Positions 1 to 9,023 of a stretch of DNA of 64,000 bases are shown here, in pieces. The translations under genes and the position numbers were made by a program. Each line of letters starts with the position of its first letter. Position 1 is the stretch's first letter. The stretch covers positions 1-64,000 of the forward strand of contig DAHWSH010000012.1 in the NCBI GenBank assembly GCA_027338645.1. The letters are read 5' to 3'. Under the pieces are notes generated by a model. The model did no database searches, was not told the origin of the DNA, and worked only from the letters and a program-made list of their open reading frames with translations. The stretch is from JAJZIH01 sp021785265. Its GTDB lineage: Bacteria > Pseudomonadota > Gammaproteobacteria > JAKAQQ01.

Positions 1-2037
1 GGCGACGAGACGGTGCAGCTCGGAGAGAGCGCCGAAGAGTTTCTCGAAATGGTTGCGTTGGATTTTTTCATAGCTATGGTTGAGGGCGGTGCCGACCATG
101 TCGGCCACCCGTCCGAGCAGTCCGATCAACTCGTCATCGAAGAAGTTCTGGATGAGCGCGCCTACGCCGAGGATGCCGTGGCACTCTCCGTTGATGAGCA
201 GGGGAAATCCAGCGATCGAGGAGACCGATCGTCGTTCGGCTTCGGACAGCCAGATCGTGCGCTCTTCATCGAGGTTGTTCACGATGATGGGTTGACACGT
301 GCGGAAAACGGCACCCGTGATGCCACGACCCTCGGGATGAGCGGGATCGATCATGATCGGAACGCTCCGGATCAGGTCACTGGCAGGTCCGGCAAACGCC
401 TCGAGACCGACCGTGTGAGTCCGCGGGTTGAGCAGTGTGATGTAGACGATGGGAAGGCCGATGGTGTTGCTGGTCAGTTCACAGATTTTCTGCAGGAGTG
501 AGGACAGAGGCGGATCCATCGCCAGGTAGCTACCCAACTCTCCTAAGGCCGAATAGAAGCGCTCCACCCGGAACAGCCTCTGGCGATGAAAATCTTCCTC
601 GATGGCGAGGCTTAATCCCTGGGCGATATTCTCGAGGTGAAAGACCAGGGGAGGGTCGAAATAGCCGGGTTCGAAAGCAAGGAGGATGAGGGTCCCCCAA
701 GGCTCCTGTCCACTCTTCCCGCGGTAGAGCGGAAAACCCGCGGCCGACCGCAGGGCATGGACCTGGAGCCGCTCACGCCAACGGGCCAGTCGGGGTTCAT
801 GTTCGAGCCGGTTGATGGCGAGGGGCTTCTCCGCGGCATAGACCAGCCCGCTCAAACCGCAGTCCGGGTGAGTGGGATCCAGGCTGAAAACAATCCCCTC
901 CAGAAATCCGCTGGCCGGCCCACTGGCCGTGTGGATGATAGGCACTTTGGAGGTTTTGTGAACCTCCACGATATAACACAGTCCTAGTTCCAGGTACTCG
1001 GTGAGGATGCGGCAGGCGTTTTCGCAAAGCTGATGCAGCGGACCATGGAGAGCGGTGATTTCATTCAGCGCATGTCCCGCTCGGTACGCGCTGAGCAGAC
1101 GCTGGAGAGAAAGCTGGTGGGTCAAGGTCTCGAGCCGGTGGGAGGTCGCGAGGACGAGCTGCTCGAGAGGATGGATGGTCGATTCCGTGAAGAAGCCCGG
1201 TTCTCCTGCATAAACCGAGAAAACACCAATCGTGAGTCCTTGGATCTGGATGGGGAGCGCCACCATGCTGGCCAGGCCGTAGTGGGCCGCCCGCTCTTTC
1301 CAGGGCATAAAACGGGTTTCTTCGAAAGTCGACTGGATGACCTGGACTTTCCCGGTCCGAAAGGACAGCGCCATGGGTCCGCGACCTTGGGGTTGGTTCG
1401 GATCGATGCTCACCTGGATCCCGTCGAGGTAGTTCGACGACTCCCCAGCCCAGCCAGCAATCTCCAGGGACCGGGTGCTTTCGGAAAGCAGTCCCACCCA
1501 GGCCAGACGCGGCCCATTCCGGATGGTCGCGACTCGACAGAGTTCCTGGAAGGTGTGTGCCACACGGGCCGCGGCATTTTTGAGTAGGGATGCGACCGCG
1601 GAACCGGCTTCCGAAAGCATGAGCTGCGGCTCACGTTCAAGGCTTTCGAGGGTCGAAGCCAGTATCCAGTCCGGGATCGACTCAACGCGGGAGGCTTCGG
1701 GTCCGGGCGGGTCTGACCCGGGCACGCGGCCCAGCAGCAGCTTCAAAACGAGGTGGTTCTGGAGGGTGTGGGACAGCAGGCTCCCGCCGGATGGGGATCC
1801 GTTGCGGGAGGAGGCCACGGATAGTTTCCAGTCAGAGGGGGAGTCAGCCGCAATCAAGCGCGGCCATTCCTCGCGACAGAAGGCCCCGAGCAGTGAGTGT
1901 GGAATTTCCGGATCGCGGTCAGGAATGGCCAGGTGGGAGAGGCGCACCTTGAAGGCGGACCACTCCGTCTCGGTCGGAGTGGGTGGCTGGAATCCCTGCT
2001 GCTTCTGGGGCAGGGGATCCCAACTGCCACGATTCAC
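1..2037 (-). CDS. Triple-GAF signalling protein, C-terminus beyond window
   Basis: The frame is open from an upstream stop near 2128 to the window edge, giving at least 679 codons. The first plausible start is GTG at 2037, preceded by GAGG at about 9 nt; no ATG occurs before the first conserved segment. Three successive GAF-like domains can be read, roughly at residues 150-310, 340-480 and 500-660. Each has the typical closing strands, for example SMVALPIQIQGLTIGVFSVY in the first, AGFPLY in the second and AGFPLLINGECHGILGVGAL in the third. GAF domains bind small ligands or mediate dimerisation. The output domain (histidine kinase, GGDEF or other) lies outside the window, so the signalling class is unknown. 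It lies downstream of the E2 gene on the same strand with a 149 bp gap. Confidence 0.75.
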   Translation of the reverse strand, partial: MNRGSWDPLPQKQQGFQPPTPTETEWSAFKVRLSHLAIPDRDPEIPHSLLGAFCREEWPRLIAADSPSDWKLSVASSRNGSPSGGSLLSHTLQNHLVLKLLLGRVPGSDPPGPEASRVESIPDWILASTLESLEREPQLMLSEAGSAVASLLKNAAARVAHTFQELCRVATIRNGPRLAWVGLLSESTRSLEIAGWAGESSNYLDGIQVSIDPNQPQGRGPMALSFRTGKVQVIQSTFEETRFMPWKERAAHYGLASMVALPIQIQGLTIGVFSVYAGEPGFFTESTIHPLEQLVLATSHRLETLTHQLSLQRLLSAYRAGHALNEITALHGPLHQLCENACRILTEYLELGLCYIVEVHKTSKVPIIHTASGPASGFLEGIVFSLDPTHPDCGLSGLVYAAEKPLAINRLEHEPRLARWRERLQVHALRSAAGFPLYRGKSGQEPWGTLILLAFEPGYFDPPLVFHLENIAQGLSLAIEEDFHRQRLFRVERFYSALGELGSYLAMDPPLSSLLQKICELTSNTIGLPIVYITLLNPRTHTVGLEAFAGPASDLIRSVPIMIDPAHPEGRGITGAVFRTCQPIIVNNLDEERTIWLSEAERRSVSSIAGFPLLINGECHGILGVGALIQNFFDDELIGLLGRVADMVGTALNHSYEKIQRNHFEKLFGALSELHRLVA

Positions 2038-2186
2038 CGCAGGAGACCTCTCTGGTCGCAGTTCACCCGATCCTGTTTTGCCATGGACGATTCCCCTTGT
2101 CTCCGGCCGTTTTGCCCGATGTCTGCACTATACCGCTAAAAGAAGAGGAGGTTCGCGATCGCTCCCCCACGCGGAATCCGGGGGCC

Positions 2187-3389
2187 TCAGCTCGGTTCAG
2201 CCAGATCGTCGATGAGGATCCGAAGAAAGCGGCAGGCATCGCCGCCGGTCACGCAACGGTGGTCGAATGTGAGGGAGAGGGGCAGTCTCCGGTGCGTCGC
2301 GATTCCGCCCATGACAGCGATCACATCGTGGCATAAACGGCCAACCCCGAGGATGGCCACCATTGGCGGGACGATGACCGGAGTCGCGTAGCGGCCCGCG
2401 ATCATGCCGAAATTCGAGAGCGTGAAGGTGGGATTGGCCATCTCGCCTGGTTCCAAGGCACGGGCCTGCGTTTTTTTCTTGATCCGCTCGAGTTCCTGAC
2501 GGATCTTCCCCGGTTCAGCCCGGCCGATGTCGCGAAGGACCGGGACGATGAGCCCGTCCGGCGTGTCGACGGCGAGTCCGAGGTCCAGATGACCGTGCAG
2601 CGTGTGTTCCAGGGTTTCTCCATTGAACCAGGCATTGAGCGCCGGATGGGCCGCACAGCCTTTCGCCAGTGCCCGAATGACCCGAACCGTGATGTCCTGG
2701 CGGCCCCTCCAGGCCTCGAGGTCGGCGTCATCGAAAAGGGTCGTGGCCGCCACCTGGTCACGAGCCAGGGCCATGGTCTGTGCCATGATCCGTCGGGTTC
2801 CCCTGAGGGTTTCGGTCTGAGAGGCTTGGCCTTGGGAAGAACTGCGTGGTGCGGTTGGTGGCGCACCCACCGGATGAGCCTGGAGGTCGGCCAGTGTGGT
2901 CTCGCCATGACGGCCACTTGCGGTGACCCGGCTGAGATCGATGCCGAGCTCGCGGGCCCGACGCCGGACCTTGGGGAGTGCCTTGACGGTACGTTTTTCG
3001 GCTGGCCGTTTCCGGATGATGGCCTGCTCGGGGACGACCGACTCGGCAGCGGGCATATGTCCCACGACGCTGCCTTGGTCTTCACGGGGAGGGGCGGAGA
3101 CCGCCTTCGGGCCCGCGTGGGCAGGGCTCGTCTCCGATGGGCGGGCGTCCTCACCGTCAGTCTCGAAATCGACGAGTGGGGCATGCGTGGGAACGATATC
3201 GCCGGGTTTGCCGTGAAGTGCGTGGATACGGCCACCCCACGGCGCCGGCACATCCACGACGGCCTTGGCGGTCTCCATCGCCACCAGAGGCTGGTCGGTC
3301 GCGACTGTATCACCCACCTGGACGTGCCACTCGACGATTTCCGCTTCGGTGAGTCCTTCACCCAGATCCGGGAGATGAAAAATTTTCAT
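2187..3389 (-). CDS. pdhC: 2-oxoacid dehydrogenase complex E2 (dihydrolipoyl acyltransferase)
   Basis: A 400-residue E2 that transfers the acyl group from E1 via lipoate to CoA. The N-terminal lipoyl domain (residues 1-75) has the lipoylation site ETAK with Lys42. A peripheral-subunit-binding domain follows at about 134-172 (VRRRARELGIDLSRV). The C-terminal catalytic domain, from about 200, ends with the active-site motif DHRCVTGGDACRFL, whose His is the catalytic residue; the canonical DHRxxDG Asp is replaced by Gly, a variant I recall in other E2 proteins. The ATG overlaps the E1beta stop by 4 nt. It is the third gene of an E1alpha-E1beta-E2 operon. Pyruvate versus branched-chain oxoacid specificity cannot be decided from sequence alone. 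No E3 gene is present here. Confidence 0.9.
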   Translation of the reverse strand: MKIFHLPDLGEGLTEAEIVEWHVQVGDTVATDQPLVAMETAKAVVDVPAPWGGRIHALHGKPGDIVPTHAPLVDFETDGEDARPSETSPAHAGPKAVSAPPREDQGSVVGHMPAAESVVPEQAIIRKRPAEKRTVKALPKVRRRARELGIDLSRVTASGRHGETTLADLQAHPVGAPPTAPRSSSQGQASQTETLRGTRRIMAQTMALARDQVAATTLFDDADLEAWRGRQDITVRVIRALAKGCAAHPALNAWFNGETLEHTLHGHLDLGLAVDTPDGLIVPVLRDIGRAEPGKIRQELERIKKKTQARALEPGEMANPTFTLSNFGMIAGRYATPVIVPPMVAILGVGRLCHDVIAVMGGIATHRRLPLSLTFDHRCVTGGDACRFLRILIDDLAEPS

Positions 3390-4366
3390 GATTCAAGTAC
3401 CTGTTGGGCGGCCCGCCGGATCCGGTCGACCGAGGGCATGAAGTCATGTTCGAGCTTGAAGAAGGGAGTGACCACATCGTAACCCGTGACCCGGATGATC
3501 GGTGCCTCGAGATCGTAGAGCGCCCGCTCGGCAATTTCGGCGGCGATCTCCGCACCCAGTCCCGCCGTGCGCGGGGCTTCGTGCACAATGACCAGTCTCC
3601 CGGTCCGACCCACGGATTCGAGGATGGTTTCATAGTCGATCGGGCTCAATGTCCCGAGATCGATGACCTCGGCGGAAACCTGCTCGGTTTCGGCCAGCAA
3701 CCGGGCGGCCTCGAGGGTTTCGTGGAGCATGGCTCCCCAGCTCACGAAGGTCAGATCATGGCCCTCGCGCAGGACAAAACAGGTATCCAAAGGCAGGGGT
3801 TGTCCATTGTCCTCAACTTCCTGCTTGTTGAGTCGGTAGAGGCGGGTCGGCTCGAAAAAAACGACCGGATCCGGATCCTGGATGGCTGCGAGCAGGAGAC
3901 CATAGGCCCGGGTCGGCGAGGAGGGCATGACCACCCGGATCCCTGGCATGTGGGCAAACAGGGCTTCGTTGCTTTCGGAATGGTGCTCGGGGGCATGGAT
4001 GCCAGCCCCGCTCGGTGCCCGCAGGACCATCGGGACCGACAGCCGTCCGCGTGTCCGGGTGCGCAGGCGGCCGGCATGATTGATCATCTGGTCGATGGTG
4101 GGGTAGATGAAACCCGAGAACTGGATTTCGGCAACCGGCCGCATTCCCATGGCCGCCATGCCAATCGCCAGGCCGGCAATCATCGATTCTGCAAGCGGAG
4201 TGTCCAGGACGCGGTTGGATCCGAACCGTTCCTGGAGTCCCACGGTGGCGCGGAACACCCCCCCGTTGACTCCGATATCCTCTCCGAGGAGGACCACCTG
4301 GGGATCGTCAGCCAGCGCTCTCGCGAGTGCCAGGTTCACCGCTTCGACGAGCGTGACCTTAGCCAT
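3386..4366 (-). CDS. pdhB: 2-oxoacid dehydrogenase E1 component, beta subunit
   Basis: The protein is 326 residues from ATG at 4366 (MAKVTLVEAVNLALARAL). A longer in-frame ATG at 4444 would add 26 residues lying inside the E1alpha gene and is not favoured. It carries the transketolase-like pyrimidine-binding domain (GEDIGVNGGVFRAT near residue 30, EIQFSGFIYPTIDQ near 80, HAPEHHSESNEALFAHMPG near 130) and the C-terminal transketolase domain (VIDLGTLSPIDYETI). With E1alpha it makes the alpha2beta2 thiamine-diphosphate decarboxylase. It overlaps the E1alpha 3' end by 8 nt and the E2 start by 4 nt, indicating translational coupling in one operon. Confidence 0.92.
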   Translation of the reverse strand: MAKVTLVEAVNLALARALADDPQVVLLGEDIGVNGGVFRATVGLQERFGSNRVLDTPLAESMIAGLAIGMAAMGMRPVAEIQFSGFIYPTIDQMINHAGRLRTRTRGRLSVPMVLRAPSGAGIHAPEHHSESNEALFAHMPGIRVVMPSSPTRAYGLLLAAIQDPDPVVFFEPTRLYRLNKQEVEDNGQPLPLDTCFVLREGHDLTFVSWGAMLHETLEAARLLAETEQVSAEVIDLGTLSPIDYETILESVGRTGRLVIVHEAPRTAGLGAEIAAEIAERALYDLEAPIIRVTGYDVVTPFFKLEHDFMPSVDRIRRAAQQVLES

Positions 4367-5444
4367 GGTGGAATCCCGCCTCGGCGAGCGCCTTTTCACG
4401 TTCAGCTTGGAGCGATTCGGGGAGTTCGGCGAAGGTATAGTCAAACATGTCGGAGCAGGGAGGCTTGCCGTAGGCCTGGTAGGCTTGGACGGCTGTATCG
4501 ACCTGGCGCTGACAGTCCTGGATCAGGGCTCGCTCTTCCTCGTCGTTCCACAACTTGCGGGCCGTGAGCAAGCGCTTGAGCCGTCCGATGGGCTCCTTCT
4601 TCTGGGCGTCTTCCACCTCAGCAGCGGACCGATAACGCCGGGCATCGTCCGCCGTCGTATGGTCGGACAGCCGGTAGGTCAAAGCCTCGATCACGCTGGC
4701 TCCACTCCCGGTGCGGGCCCGTTCAATGGCCTCGCTGACTGCTTCGTGGACTGCGATCACGTCATTGCCGTCGACCTGGATTCCGGGCAGTCCTGCAGCG
4801 ATGGCTTTCTGAGCCAGGGTCTCGCAGGCGGTTTGTGCTTTCAGGGGAACCGAAATCGCCCATTGATTATTGGCGATCACGAAGACCGCGGGTAGCCCGA
4901 AGGCACCAGCCGCATTCAAGGCCTCATAAAAATCCCCCTGGGAAGTACCCCCATCCCCGATGACGGTCACCGCCACCCGCTTTTCGCCCCGCAACTTGAA
5001 GGCCAGGGCCGCGCCGGCCGCGTGAAGGGTTTGTGTGGCAATCGGAACCGCCCATGGGAAATCAAGCGGCTGGTCCCGGAATGCAGTCCCCCGCTCATCC
5101 CCTCCCCAGAACGCCAGGATCTCTTCCATGTGAACCCCCCGCCAGAGTTGGGCTCCGTATTCCCGGTACATGGGGAAAAAAACATCCTCCGGCGCCATCG
5201 CCGCCCCTATGGCGACGTGGGTGGCCTCATGCCCGAGGCAGGATGCATAGGTTCCGAGTTGTCCCGTGCGCTGAAGTGCGATGGCCTTGCTGTCGAAGAT
5301 CCGGACGAGGACCATCATGCGATAGAGGCGCTTGAGGAGATCGGGGTCTGATGCGATCGCGGGAGGCGTGCCCACAAGCCGCCCCTCCGGTGTGAGATAG
5401 GAGCGGTGCTTGATTTCAAATCGGGCGGCGGTCGTGGTGGACAA
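4359..5444 (-). CDS. pdhA: 2-oxoacid dehydrogenase E1 component, alpha subunit
   Basis: The 361-residue subunit carries the thiamine-diphosphate/Mg motif GDGGTSQGDFYEALNAAG near residue 170, ending in NN, and the alpha-subunit phosphorylation-loop-like segment YRLSDHTTADDARRYRS near 270. It decarboxylates the 2-oxoacid together with the beta subunit. The start is TTG at 5444, preceded by GGAGAGAGG; there is no ATG nearby that keeps the N-terminus. It is the first gene of the E1alpha-E1beta-E2 operon. A TATAAT lies upstream at 5474-5479. The length and sequence style (TYASCLGHEATHVAIG) resemble the alpha2beta2 pyruvate or branched-chain type rather than the fused AceE type. Confidence 0.92.
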   Translation of the reverse strand: MSTTTAARFEIKHRSYLTPEGRLVGTPPAIASDPDLLKRLYRMMVLVRIFDSKAIALQRTGQLGTYASCLGHEATHVAIGAAMAPEDVFFPMYREYGAQLWRGVHMEEILAFWGGDERGTAFRDQPLDFPWAVPIATQTLHAAGAALAFKLRGEKRVAVTVIGDGGTSQGDFYEALNAAGAFGLPAVFVIANNQWAISVPLKAQTACETLAQKAIAAGLPGIQVDGNDVIAVHEAVSEAIERARTGSGASVIEALTYRLSDHTTADDARRYRSAAEVEDAQKKEPIGRLKRLLTARKLWNDEEERALIQDCQRQVDTAVQAYQAYGKPPCSDMFDYTFAELPESLQAEREKALAEAGFHHG

Positions 5445-5902
5445 GGCCTCTCTCCAGCAGGCAGACGCCGCACATTATAGAACGGGGCGGATGTGGCAGA
5501 CGCGGCCGGTGGGATCGTGTGATTCAGGGTTCTGCACGGGGCACTCCGCCACTTCGGTTTCGACCGTTGTGAGCCGGGGTTTCTGGGACTTCGATTTATG
5601 TGTCCAGATTTCACTGGGATCCGGGATTTGAGGCGTGATGAACCGGATCGTGCTGATCGGGTGTGTTTCTTCCTTGCTGGGTGAGCTGCTGGTTGTTGCT
5701 GAAGTGGGGAGTTCGGCGTGAGAATGCCGACTTGATCGATGGAGAGGATCCCTGGCGATCCAAAGGGTAAAACCCTCGGGTTCATCCGCTTGGAGGTGCC
5801 TTCGGGAGGAGAGAATTCCTGGGAGGACAAGCCTCACCCGTCCCGCACGAAACAGTTCACCCACGGGTTTGCGGTAGCATGAGTGACGAGGGCAGAGAAT
5901 CC
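5445..5902. other. Divergent intergenic region pdhA / kynA
   Basis: About 460 bp between two divergent operons. It holds the candidate pdhA -10 box at 5474-5479. The rest must contain the kynA promoter, but I see no convincing hexamer pair, riboswitch or repeat. The open frames here are short and overlap each other without a recognisable product. Confidence 0.5.
5474..5479 (-). promoter_or_regulatory. Candidate -10 box upstream of pdhA
   Basis: A perfect TATAAT on the minus strand, about 30 nt before the TTG start of pdhA. No good TTGACA-like -35 is seen at 16-18 nt, so this is only suggestive. Confidence 0.35.
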
Positions 5903-6751
5903 ATGACCAAACCGATTTCCGATGAAACCGATCCGTGCTTGGCTCAGCCCGCCGGGGGCTACCCGGAGTATCTCGCGCTCAAGCGCTTGCTTGGTCTCCA
6001 GATCCCTCGTTCCGCGACCGAGGGCAGCGACGAACTCCTCTTCATCCTGATCCATCAGATCTCAGAGCTCTGGTTCAAGCTCGTCCTCCATGAACTGGAT
6101 CAGGCCATCTCTGATTTTGACCACGACCGACTTCCGGCCGCCTGCAAGCGATTGGCCCGGTGTGAGGTCGTCTTCGGGCAGTTGTCTGGGGTCTGGCAGG
6201 TGCTCGAGACCATGACCCCAAGCGATTACCGGGTTTTTCGTCGTGGACTGGGACAGGCGTCCGGCTCGCAATCCTTCCAGTTCAGGGCTATCGAGTACGC
6301 ATTGGGTTACCGAGAGCCCGAGTGGCCGGCATCGAGGATTCCATCGGGTGTTGGAGGGGATCTTCTGACCCACTGGCACACACGGCCCAGCGTATATGAC
6401 CGGTTCCTGGCTGCTTTGATCCGGGCGGGCTATCCCATCCCGGCCGATGGACCAGAGCGGGCATCCACGGCGGGTGATCCACGCATCCGCGAGGTTCTGG
6501 CCGGGGTTTACCGGAATCCGGAAAAACACTGGGAGGTCTACGAGACGGCTGAAAAGTTCATGGATTTCGAGGAAGCCATCCAGCTCTGGCGGTTTCGCCA
6601 TGTGCGAGCGGTCGAACGCACGATTGGGGACCTCCCGGGGACAGGCGGCACAAGCGGGGTCGGATTTCTGGAGAAAACGCTGGATCGGAGATTTTTTCCG
6701 GAAATCCGTGAAGTTAGGTCGAGCCTCTATGGGGATGACGATGGGCGTTGA
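5903..6751 (+). CDS. kynA: Tryptophan 2,3-dioxygenase
   Basis: A haem dioxygenase opening the indole ring of L-tryptophan to N-formylkynurenine. The family signature is clear: YPEYLALKRLLGLQ, DELLFILIHQISELWFK, and the C-terminal WRFRHVRAVERTIG followed by GTGGTSGVGFLEKTLD. The His in FRHVRAVER is the expected proximal haem ligand. From ATG 5903 the protein is 282 residues, a normal length. An in-frame ATG at 5879 would add 8 residues and is the alternative start. It is the first gene of the aromatic catabolism cluster; hppD begins 45 bp after its stop. None of the later kynurenine-pathway enzymes is in the window. Confidence 0.93.
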   Translation: MTKPISDETDPCLAQPAGGYPEYLALKRLLGLQIPRSATEGSDELLFILIHQISELWFKLVLHELDQAISDFDHDRLPAACKRLARCEVVFGQLSGVWQVLETMTPSDYRVFRRGLGQASGSQSFQFRAIEYALGYREPEWPASRIPSGVGGDLLTHWHTRPSVYDRFLAALIRAGYPIPADGPERASTAGDPRIREVLAGVYRNPEKHWEVYETAEKFMDFEEAIQLWRFRHVRAVERTIGDLPGTGGTSGVGFLEKTLDRRFFPEIREVRSSLYGDDDGR

Positions 6752-6762
6752 AGCCTAGCCGC

Positions 6763-6768
6763 TATAAT
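6763..6768 (+). promoter_or_regulatory. Candidate -10 box upstream of hppD
   Basis: Perfect TATAAT, 27 nt before the hppD ATG and just after the kynA stop. A TTGAAG lies only 9 nt upstream, too close for a -35. It may be an internal promoter that separates the tyrosine genes from kynA. Confidence 0.35.
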
Positions 6769-6795
6769 GGGTCAGGCTCCGATGACGAGATCCCC

Positions 6796-7848
6796 ATGAC
6801 CGAGAAACGTGATAATCCGCTGGGCACCGCCGGTTTCGAGTTCGTCGAGTTTACGGCTGCCGATCCGGCACCCTTGCGACGCCTTTTCGAAGCGCTGGGC
6901 TTTGTCCCCACCGCCCGTCACCGCCGCCTCAAGATTACCCGTTACCAGCAGGGGGATGCCAACCTGCTCCTCAACGAGGAACCGTCAGGTTTTGCCGGCA
7001 GTTTTGCCAAGGCACATGGCCCATCCGCCTGTGGATTTTCCATCCGTGTGCGTGATGCCCGCCAAGCCGCCGCCCGGGCTGTGGCACTGGGGGCCCGACC
7101 CGTCACTCCGTCCCGGGACTACGCTCTGGATACCCCGGTCATCGAGGGGGTGGGAGGATCCCTCCTGTATCTGGTCGAGCATTACGGTGGAGACCGCGCC
7201 TACGCGTCGGACTATGAGCCGCTTACCGTTCCACCGGATGGAGTTCGGGGTCGGGGGATTCTCACGATTGATCATCTCACCCATAACGTCGAGCGGGGGC
7301 AGATGGATGTCTGGGCCTCCTTCTACGAGCGGATCTTCAATTTCCATGAAGTGCATTATTTCGATATCAAGGGCGTAAAAACCGGACTCCTCTCACGCGC
7401 CATGACGAGTCCGGACGGCCAGGTCCGGATTCCCATCAACGAATCCGCTGACGACAAGTCCCAGATTGCCGAGTTTCTCAAGGACTACCGGGGACCGGGA
7501 ATTCAGCATATCGCGCTCGGAACGGCGGACATCTACCAGACGGTGGAGTCGCTGCGCCAGGCGGGGATCCGCTTCCTGGTCACCCCGGCCACCTACTACG
7601 AGATGGTGCCGGAACGGATTCCCCAGCATGGTCAGGACCTGAAACGCCTGGAGCGGGACCAGTTGTTGATCGATGCCGATCCCGAGGACCCGGGGAAGAT
7701 TCTTCTCCAGATCTTCACGGAACCCGTCATCGGCCCCATTTTCTTCGAAATCATCCAGCGCAAGGGCAACGAGGGTTTCGGGGAAGGTAATTTTCGTGCC
7801 CTGTTCCTGGCTATGGAGCGTGACCAGGAACGACGGGGTCGACTGTAA
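6796..7848 (+). CDS. hppD: 4-hydroxyphenylpyruvate dioxygenase
   Basis: The 350-residue non-haem Fe(II) enzyme converts 4-hydroxyphenylpyruvate to homogentisate in tyrosine and phenylalanine catabolism. It has two vicinal-oxygen-chelate halves. The metal ligands expected for the family are visible in the C-terminal half: His in TIDHLTHNVERGQMD, His in GPGIQHIALGTADI, and Glu in GPIFFEIIQRKGNEGFGEGN. The start at ATG 6796 gives MTEKRDNPLGTAGFEFVEF. An upstream ATG at 6748 would add 16 residues of no family character. hmgA starts 12 nt after the stop. Confidence 0.95.
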   Translation: MTEKRDNPLGTAGFEFVEFTAADPAPLRRLFEALGFVPTARHRRLKITRYQQGDANLLLNEEPSGFAGSFAKAHGPSACGFSIRVRDARQAAARAVALGARPVTPSRDYALDTPVIEGVGGSLLYLVEHYGGDRAYASDYEPLTVPPDGVRGRGILTIDHLTHNVERGQMDVWASFYERIFNFHEVHYFDIKGVKTGLLSRAMTSPDGQVRIPINESADDKSQIAEFLKDYRGPGIQHIALGTADIYQTVESLRQAGIRFLVTPATYYEMVPERIPQHGQDLKRLERDQLLIDADPEDPGKILLQIFTEPVIGPIFFEIIQRKGNEGFGEGNFRALFLAMERDQERRGRL

Positions 7849-7859
7849 GAGGAGCCTCC

Positions 7860-8984
7860 ATGACGCAATCAAACGCACCGACTTGGATTGAAGGGGAAAC
7901 CTCCCGGCAGGCCCATACGGATCTGCCGACGGGCAGCTACGAGCGTGAACTCGGTCGCGAGGGCTTTTACGGGCCGGTCAGCCTCATGTATCACCGGCAT
8001 CCGCCCACCGGCTGGTCCGGTTTCGAGGGTCCGCTGCGTCCGCGCGCGTTCGACGGCGTCCGGATCAACCACTCGCCTCCCTCACCGATGGAAGCGGCCG
8101 TGTTGTTCGGCAACCCCGCACTCCGCTTCCGCTTTTGGAAGTCGGACCGCTCGATGGATCATCTGGTGCGCAACAGCGATGGGGATGAGCTTCTTTTCGT
8201 GCATGAAGGAAAGCTGGAGTGGTTCTGTGATTACGGTCACTTGACCCTGGTCGCAGGGGATTACGTCGTGGTGCCGCGGGGAACCCTGTGGCGCTTCGAG
8301 ACGGGGGAGCCGGTCGCGCTCCTCCTGATCGAAGCCACCAACCAGGCATTGAGGCTGCCGGATCGGGGACTTTTGGGTCCGACTGCGCTCTACGACCCGG
8401 CTGTGCTGGACCATCCCCGCCTGGATGAGGCCTTTCGGCAGCAGCAGACGGAAGATCCCTGGAGAGTCGTTGTGAAAAAACGCCACCAGTTATCCCGGAT
8501 CCACTATCCTTTCAATCCGTTGGATGCGCTCGGGTGGCATGGAACCAATGCACCGATCCGGCTCAACTGGCGGGATATCCGTCCGGTGATGAGTCATCGC
8601 TACCACGTGCCACCCTCCGCACATACCACGTTTGTATCCGACCGCTTCGTGATCTGCACTTTCGTGCCTCGTCCCTTCGAGACGGATCCCAAAGCCATCA
8701 AGGTTCCTTTCTTCCACAGCAACGAGGATTACGACGAGATCATCTTCTACCATGCCGGGGAGTTCTTCTCGCGTGACAACATTCATCCTGGAATGATGAC
8801 TGTGCATCCCTCCGGCGTGACCCACGGTCCTCATCCCAAAGCCCTCAAGAACATTTTCGAGCCCAAGGCGGCGGGAACCAATGAAGTCGCCGTCAACGTG
8901 GACGCACGGGACCCCCTGGAAGTGGGGGAGGCCGCCCAGGCTATCGAGTGGCCGGAGTATGCCGATTCGTGGAAGAAACCCTGA
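7860..8984 (+). CDS. hmgA: Homogentisate 1,2-dioxygenase
   Basis: A cupin-type non-haem iron enzyme of 374 residues, cleaving homogentisate to maleylacetoacetate. N-terminal cupin segments are visible (GDELLFVHEGKLEWFCDYGH). The C-terminal iron site is readable in FFHSNEDYDEIIFYHAGEFF and HPSGVTHGPHP. The length matches the shorter bacterial form. An AAGAGGAG sequence lies just before the ATG. It sits between hppD and the fumarylacetoacetate hydrolase gene, matching the order of pathway steps. Confidence 0.94.
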   Translation: MTQSNAPTWIEGETSRQAHTDLPTGSYERELGREGFYGPVSLMYHRHPPTGWSGFEGPLRPRAFDGVRINHSPPSPMEAAVLFGNPALRFRFWKSDRSMDHLVRNSDGDELLFVHEGKLEWFCDYGHLTLVAGDYVVVPRGTLWRFETGEPVALLLIEATNQALRLPDRGLLGPTALYDPAVLDHPRLDEAFRQQQTEDPWRVVVKKRHQLSRIHYPFNPLDALGWHGTNAPIRLNWRDIRPVMSHRYHVPPSAHTTFVSDRFVICTFVPRPFETDPKAIKVPFFHSNEDYDEIIFYHAGEFFSRDNIHPGMMTVHPSGVTHGPHPKALKNIFEPKAAGTNEVAVNVDARDPLEVGEAAQAIEWPEYADSWKKP

Positions 8985-9023
8985 ACCGATGGGGCGCCTC
9001 AGCATTTCCAGAGGGAAGCGGAT

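Noticed and set aside
2187..3389. Gly in place of Asp in the E2 DHRxxDG motif as a sign of inactivity
   Set aside because: The catalytic His is intact and the TGG variant is, as far as I recall, normal for a branch of functional E2 proteins.
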